Origin: Natronohydrobacter sp.
Lineage (GTDB): Bacteria > Pseudomonadota > Alphaproteobacteria > Rhodobacterales > Rhodobacteraceae
Assembly (NCBI GenBank): GCA_007116445.1
Contig: SKIM01000123.1
Span: forward strand, 1-9,509
Direction of reading: 5' to 3'
Length of the DNA: 9,509 nucleotides
Part shown: positions 6,007-9,509 of the stretch, piece after piece
Layout of the letters: each line of letters starts with the position of its first letter
How positions within the stretch are numbered: the stretch's first letter is position 1
The notes under the pieces: model-generated
What the model was told of the DNA's origin: nothing
The model's input: only the letters and a program-made list of their open reading frames with translations
Databases searched by the model: none
Made by a program: the position numbers and the translations under genes

Positions 6007-7308
6007 TCATCCCTCGCGCATCGCCCGCATCAGATAGTCGCTCAGCGGTCGGGTCAGATAATCAATGGGCCGTCGGCTCTCAGTCTGCAGAAACACCTCG
6101 ACTGGCATGCCCGGAAGCAGGCGGGCGCCGGACACCGCAGGCAGACTGTCAGGCAGGAACTGCAGTTCCACGAGATAGTAGCTTTCGTTGGTCTGATTAT
6201 CGACAAAGGCATCCGCCGAGATATGACTGACCTGCGCAAAGATCTGGCGGATCGCGCGTGTGTTGAGCGCAGAGATGTGGATCAACGCTTGTTGCTCTGG
6301 AAAAACCTGACTGATCTGCGCGGGCGGAACCCGCGCAGTGATGATCAACGGGCTTTCTTCCGGCACAATGACCATGGCCGGTTCGGCCGCACGCAAGATC
6401 GCTGGCGCAGCCCTGACCTGCAGACCATAGACGACCCCGGAAACGGATGCCCGCAACTCCAGACGCTCGACATCGCGCCGCAGGGCACGGATGCGTTCTA
6501 CCAATTCGGCCTGCACGGCCACTGTTTCGCGCAATTCGCGCTCGGCATCTTCCCGTCGCTGAGCGGCGAACGACAGGATTTGCAGCTCCGTCTCTGCAGC
6601 GCGTTCGGCGGCAGCCGCGCGCTCAGCGCGCAGCGCCCCCTCTTCCCCGTCAAACCTCGCCAGGTCACGCGCCAGCGCCATGACCCGCACGCCCTGCGTC
6701 AGCCCCTGGCCCAGCAAACGCTGCTGGCTCTCATATTCTTGGGCGACAAGGCTGCGCTGTCGCTTAAGCGCCAAGATTTGCGCGGTGATGCCGTCAATTT
6801 GCGCGGTAATCTGCATGGCGCGCTGTTTCAGTTGCGCCACGAGCCCCGCATGCGTCGCCTGCCGCGCCTCTAGCAGGCGGCGCTGGCCGTCCATCTCGGC
6901 CATGATGTCAGGATCACTTCGAGCCAGCGCCAGAAGGTCTTCAGGAAAGGCAATCGTCGCGCGCTGGTCCCTCTCCGCTTCGATCCGCGCGCGGCGGGCC
7001 TGTATCTCGGCATGGCGCGTTTCCAGCAAAATCAGTTCAGAGCGCAAGTCCGCCCCTTCGAGCGCGATCAGCAACTGCCCGGACCGGACATGCTGCCCCT
7101 CACGGACATGGATCGCCGAGATCACGCCACCTGTCGGGTGCTGGATGATCCGGCGGTCATCTTCGATGGCAAGCTGGCCTTGTGCGACCACGGCACCTGC
7201 AATCACTGCCGACACGGACCAGCCGCCAAAGCCAAGAAACAAGACCGCGAGCGCCAGCCCCGCAAGCCAGAGATATCGTTTCGCGGAATATGTCTCGGGC
7301 GCGGTCAT
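6007..7308 (-). CDS. Type I secretion periplasmic adaptor (HlyD/PrtE family membrane fusion protein)
   Basis: This 433-residue membrane fusion protein is the adaptor that links the inner-membrane ABC exporter to a TolC-like outer-membrane channel. Layout: short cytoplasmic N-terminus, one membrane helix (about 12-33), first lipoyl/barrel half with IIQHPTGGVISAIHVREGQ (54-72) typical of PrtE/HlyD, a long alpha-helical coiled-coil hairpin (about 87-285) rich in Ala, Arg, Gln and Glu, then the second lipoyl half (ELRASVSGVVYGLQV, about 284-298) and a beta-barrel C-terminus ending near LLPGMPVEVFLQTESRRPIDYL (split at 397-410). The start is fixed by the ATGA overlap with the upstream ABC gene and by GAGGG seven bases before it. 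The longer open frame to 7578 would run through ABC coding sequence and is rejected. The length is typical for the family. Translation is probably coupled to that of the ABC partner. Confidence 0.93.
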   Translation of the reverse strand: MTAPETYSAKRYLWLAGLALAVLFLGFGGWSVSAVIAGAVVAQGQLAIEDDRRIIQHPTGGVISAIHVREGQHVRSGQLLIALEGADLRSELILLETRHAEIQARRARIEAERDQRATIAFPEDLLALARSDPDIMAEMDGQRRLLEARQATHAGLVAQLKQRAMQITAQIDGITAQILALKRQRSLVAQEYESQQRLLGQGLTQGVRVMALARDLARFDGEEGALRAERAAAAERAAETELQILSFAAQRREDAERELRETVAVQAELVERIRALRRDVERLELRASVSGVVYGLQVRAAPAILRAAEPAMVIVPEESPLIITARVPPAQISQVFPEQQALIHISALNTRAIRQIFAQVSHISADAFVDNQTNESYYLVELQFLPDSLPAVSGARLLPGMPVEVFLQTESRRPIDYLTRPLSDYLMRAMREG

Positions 7309-9101
7309 GATTGTGCCCTCGTTCCGCGCCACTCCCATGGAAACGTCTCGACTGTGGCCTGCTGCGTGGTGACCGGCTTCATCGCGACAGCAATCTCGGG
7401 ACTGTTGCGTGTCACATCCTTGAGCACTGTCCCGGCAGGCCCGAGTGCCGTGATCACACCACGATCGAGCTTCATGAGCAGATCGCATTCGGCAATGGCA
7501 GAGGGCCTGTGCGCGACAATCACGACACTGCCACCGCGCAATTTGGTCGCGCGGATGGCCTGATTGAGCGCGCGGCAACCGGGATCGTCGAGATGGGCAT
7601 TGGGTTCATCAAGGATCAGGAGCGCGGGATCGCCATAGAGCGCGCGCGCAAGCCCGATCCGCTGGGTCTGCCCTGCCGAAAGCCGCAGGCCCGATGGTCC
7701 GATGAGCGTGTCATACCCCTGTGGCAAACTCAGGATCAGATCATGGACCCCGGCAACAAGCGCGGCTTCAATGACTGCATTTTCGTCAGCATCAGGATCG
7801 AGCCGGGCAATATTTTCGCGCAGAGTGCCACTGAAGAGGGTGACATGCTGCGGCAGATATCCCAGCGCGCGGCCCAGCTCTTCGCGCGGATATTGCGCAT
7901 AGGGAATGCCGCCGAGCCGGATCTCCCCGATGGTCGCGCGCTGCACTCCGGCCAGGGTTTCAGCCAGGGTCGATTTGCCTGCGCCGGTGGGTCCGATCAC
8001 GCCAATGGCCTGACCGGGACGAAGCTCGAAGCTGATCGCATGCAACAAAGTCTGCGGGGCCATTGCGCCCTGAGCCACGCGCAGCGACAGGTTTGCCACT
8101 GTGAGCTGTCCCGTGGGTCTGGGCTTGCTGCGCATGTCGCCGGTGACGGCCACCGTCGCCGCGAGTGCGCGAATTCTGCCCAGCGCCGCGCGGGCTGCCT
8201 GCAATTGCGGCCAGCTTCCGATGAGCTGGTCCAGAGGTGCCAGTGCGCGGCCCAGAATGATCGAGGCCGCAATCATGCCCCCGGCGGACAATTGCCCCTG
8301 CAAGACGAGCCAGGCCCCTGTCGCAAGAATCGCGGATTGAAGGAAAAGGCGCAACGCACGCGCACTGGCACCAAACCGGCCTGCATCATCCTGAACGGCC
8401 AGGCTGCGCGCCAGCGCGGCGTCGCGCAACGCCTGCCAGCGCGCGAGGATGCTTGACCGCATGCCCAGTGCATCAAACTGGCCGATATCCTTGGCGATGC
8501 TCTGCGCGATGTCTTCACTGGCGCGGGTGGCTGCCTGACTTGCGCTGACCAGGGGGCGACTGCGCAGCAGGCTTAGTGCGCCAAGCCCTGCCAGCATCAA
8601 CGCAGAGCCAAGCGCCACCAACCCCAGAACCGGATGCAGCAAGGCGATGACCCCGATCATCAGCGGCACCCAAGGGAAATCGAACAGCGCCATGAAGACG
8701 GGCGCGCCGCTGACCTGTTGCACAAAGCTCAGATCCTGCGTGACACCAGTAGCACCTGGCCGTTGCATCTGACCATCGCCCAGCGCTGCAGAAAAGAGCG
8801 GTCGATCCAGCTGCACCTGAATCTGCGCACCCAATCGTGCCGCTATCCGGGCGCGTGCATGGTCGAGCAGGCCGAAAATCAGGTAGAGGAAGGTTACCAA
8901 TCCCATCAGCACGACCAAAGTCGCCTCGGACTGGCTGGAGAGGACGCGATCATAGACCTGAAGCATGAACACCGGGCCGGTCAGCATCAGCAGGTTCGTG
9001 ACCACACTGATTACGCCGATCACCCAGAGCAGACGCCGATGCCCGGCACTGAACAGGCGGACAGGTCGCAGATCGGGCGCCGAAAGGCTCTGCTGTGGCA
9101 T
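7305..9101 (-). CDS. Type I secretion ABC transporter, permease/ATPase (PrtD family)
   Basis: This 598-residue half-transporter has a membrane domain fused to an ATPase and forms the inner-membrane engine of a type I secretion system, exporting an unfolded protein in one step. N-terminal membrane part (about 25-310) with LMLTGPVFMLQVYDRVL (38-54), the usual PrtD/LapB-like first helices; no N-terminal C39-peptidase domain is present, so it should not process a double-glycine leader. ATPase part: Walker A GPTGAGKST (370-378), Q-loop GYLPQHVTLFSGTLRENI (414-431), signature LSAGQTQRIGLARAL (474-488), Walker B LLILDEP (494-500) and switch histidine (531). The LDEPNAHLD form fits PrtD. All key residues are present. 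The ribosome site before ATG 9101 is weak, unlike the neighbours. The first gene of a two-gene operon with the adaptor. No secreted substrate (RTX repeats) is in the window. Confidence 0.95.
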   Translation of the reverse strand: MPQQSLSAPDLRPVRLFSAGHRRLLWVIGVISVVTNLLMLTGPVFMLQVYDRVLSSQSEATLVVLMGLVTFLYLIFGLLDHARARIAARLGAQIQVQLDRPLFSAALGDGQMQRPGATGVTQDLSFVQQVSGAPVFMALFDFPWVPLMIGVIALLHPVLGLVALGSALMLAGLGALSLLRSRPLVSASQAATRASEDIAQSIAKDIGQFDALGMRSSILARWQALRDAALARSLAVQDDAGRFGASARALRLFLQSAILATGAWLVLQGQLSAGGMIAASIILGRALAPLDQLIGSWPQLQAARAALGRIRALAATVAVTGDMRSKPRPTGQLTVANLSLRVAQGAMAPQTLLHAISFELRPGQAIGVIGPTGAGKSTLAETLAGVQRATIGEIRLGGIPYAQYPREELGRALGYLPQHVTLFSGTLRENIARLDPDADENAVIEAALVAGVHDLILSLPQGYDTLIGPSGLRLSAGQTQRIGLARALYGDPALLILDEPNAHLDDPGCRALNQAIRATKLRGGSVVIVAHRPSAIAECDLLMKLDRGVITALGPAGTVLKDVTRNSPEIAVAMKPVTTQQATVETFPWEWRGTRAQS

Positions 9102-9168
9102 GATCGAAAAACCGCTTTGTCTGGGCTACGCGCTCCCCTGTTTATCGCGCAGAAAGGTTACCAATCCC
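8890..9168. repeat. 15-bp direct repeat, one copy in the ABC gene and one in its upstream region
   Basis: AAGGTTACCAATCCC occurs exactly at 8890-8904 and 9154-9168; with flanks the match grows to 20 of 22 bases. The first copy encodes GLVTF in the second membrane helix region of the ABC protein, and the second lies before its start codon. It may be chance or the trace of a small duplication. Confidence 0.5.
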
Positions 9169-9203
9169 TTCGACGTCCATTCCCGAAGCCTCAGCACGAA
9201 CAT
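9126..9203 (-). other. Possible 25-codon upstream reading frame in the secretion operon leader
   Basis: On the - strand ATG (9203-9201) opens a frame of 25 codons that ends at TAG (9128-9126). The peptide begins MFVLRLREWTSKG and ends FLRDKQGSA. It is in the same frame as the ABC gene, with nine codons including the stop between it and ATG 9101. There is no good ribosome site before it. It could be a leader peptide, or chance. Confidence 0.2.
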
Positions 9204-9220
9204 GCGCAGAGCTCATAATC

Positions 9221-9251
9221 TTCATTCATTTCATGAATTTTTCTTTTCATG
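9221..9251 (+). promoter_or_regulatory. TTCAT repeat / CATGAA-N8-TTCATG inverted repeat upstream of metH
   Basis: Four TTCAT copies (9221, 9225, 9230, 9246) occur in 30 bases. CATGAA (9232-9237) and TTCATG (9246-9251) form an inverted repeat, and ATTCAT-TTC-ATGAAT overlaps it. The TGAA...TTCA half-sites recall MetR-type boxes, though the spacing differs from the classical N5, and other regulators of the methionine cycle are possible. The site ends about 40 bases before the metH start codon and is shared with the divergent secretion operon. Confidence 0.4.
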
Positions 9252-9289
9252 GATGCTCTGATACATCGACACCAGATTATCGGAGCATC
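9252..9289 (+). promoter_or_regulatory. metH leader hairpin that sequesters the ribosome-binding site
   Basis: GATGCTCTGATA (9252-9263) pairs over 12 positions with TATCGGAGCATC (9278-9289), with one G-U wobble, around a 14-base loop. The 3' arm contains CGGAG (9281-9285), the only ribosome site in front of ATG 9292. The folded leader would therefore hide the site from the ribosome. No known SAM-II, SAH or cobalamin riboswitch core is recognisable. CAGAGC at 9207-9212 could pair with GCTCTG (9255-9260) and open the hairpin, if transcription begins upstream of it. Confidence 0.55.
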
Positions 9290-9291
9290 GC

Positions 9292-9509
9292 ATGACCTTT
9301 CGCTTCAAAGCAGAGCCGACCTCAGTAGAGCGCGCATTGCAGGCTGCAGCCCGCGATCGCATTCTGATCCTTGACGGGGCAATGGGCACGCAAATTCAGA
9401 CCCTTGGCTTGTCCGAAGAGGATTTCACCGCGCATAAACCCGGCTGTGGCTGCACGCATCACAGCGAGCATCCGCAGAAGGGAAACAACGACCTGCTCAA
9501 CCTGTCGCA
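9292..9509 (+). CDS. metH: Cobalamin-dependent methionine synthase, N-terminal part (cut by window end)
   Basis: The first 72 codons of a methionine synthase, which transfers the methyl group of methyl-tetrahydrofolate to homocysteine through cobalamin in the cytoplasm. RILILDGAMGTQIQ (residues 23-36) is the start of the homocysteine-binding barrel and GNNDLLNLS (64-72) is its next conserved strand, both diagnostic of MetH. Between them lies a Cys/His-rich stretch CGCTHHSEH (52-60), about five residues longer than the E. coli equivalent. The start is supported by GGAG six bases upstream, inside a stable hairpin. The rest of the gene is beyond the window, so it cannot be told whether this is a full four-domain MetH or one of the shortened, split forms reported in some Rhodobacterales. 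Confidence 0.92.
   Translation, partial: MTFRFKAEPTSVERALQAAARDRILILDGAMGTQIQTLGLSEEDFTAHKPGCGCTHHSEHPQKGNNDLLNLS

Noticed and set aside
7309..7578. Extension of the HlyD-like frame by 90 residues
   Set aside because: It lies wholly inside the ABC ATPase coding sequence in another frame and is Cys/His/Arg-rich in the way of antisense or shifted frames.
9102..9291. Known riboswitch (SAM-II, SAM/SAH or cobalamin) before metH
   Set aside because: No conserved core of these classes is recognisable in the 190-base gap; only the ribosome-site hairpin is supported.

Overview
The window looks like chromosomal DNA from an alphaproteobacterium, most likely a member of the Rhodobacterales. The basis is the high G+C content, the family resemblance of the genes (a PrtD/PrtE-type secretion pair, stand-alone AcuI, a Cys/His-rich MetH N-terminus) and the dense, tidy layout. 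No tool could be run, so the taxon is an inference.

Layout from left to right. (1) Positions 20-688 (+) encode a small membrane sugar-phosphate transferase, which probably continues a gene upstream of the window. (2) Positions 755-2434 (-) encode a BCCT-family betaine/choline-type transporter, convergent with the first gene. It has an intrinsic terminator overlapping its stop codon and a long structured upstream region. (3) On the + strand, a 100-residue unknown protein (2774-3076), a 24-residue hydrophobic microprotein (3149-3223) and a hairpin terminator form a small unit. (4) On the - strand lie an Fsr-like MFS exporter (4605-5795), tRNA-Gly(UCC) (4497-4570) and acuI (3344-4336), with a near-perfect palindrome between the tRNA and acuI. 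(5) On the - strand, a type I secretion ABC transporter (7305-9101) and its HlyD/PrtE-like adaptor (6007-7308) are joined by an ATGA overlap. (6) At the right edge, on the + strand, begins the 5' part of metH, divergent from the secretion operon.

Functional links: the two secretion genes form an inner-membrane export complex, but no substrate and no TolC-like outer-membrane channel are visible. The BCCT carrier and AcuI could serve osmolyte or DMSP/acrylate metabolism, but they are not in one operon and no DMSP lyase is present. The rest is housekeeping or transport.

I saw no mobile element, CRISPR array, rRNA or clear new multi-gene defence system. The strongest unusual signals are regulatory. 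The metH leader has a 12-bp hairpin that buries the Shine-Dalgarno sequence, preceded by TTCAT repeats. The BCCT leader has a hairpin and a cluster of GCAGG/CCTGC half-sites. There is a palindrome upstream of acuI, and a microprotein gene in its own small transcription unit.
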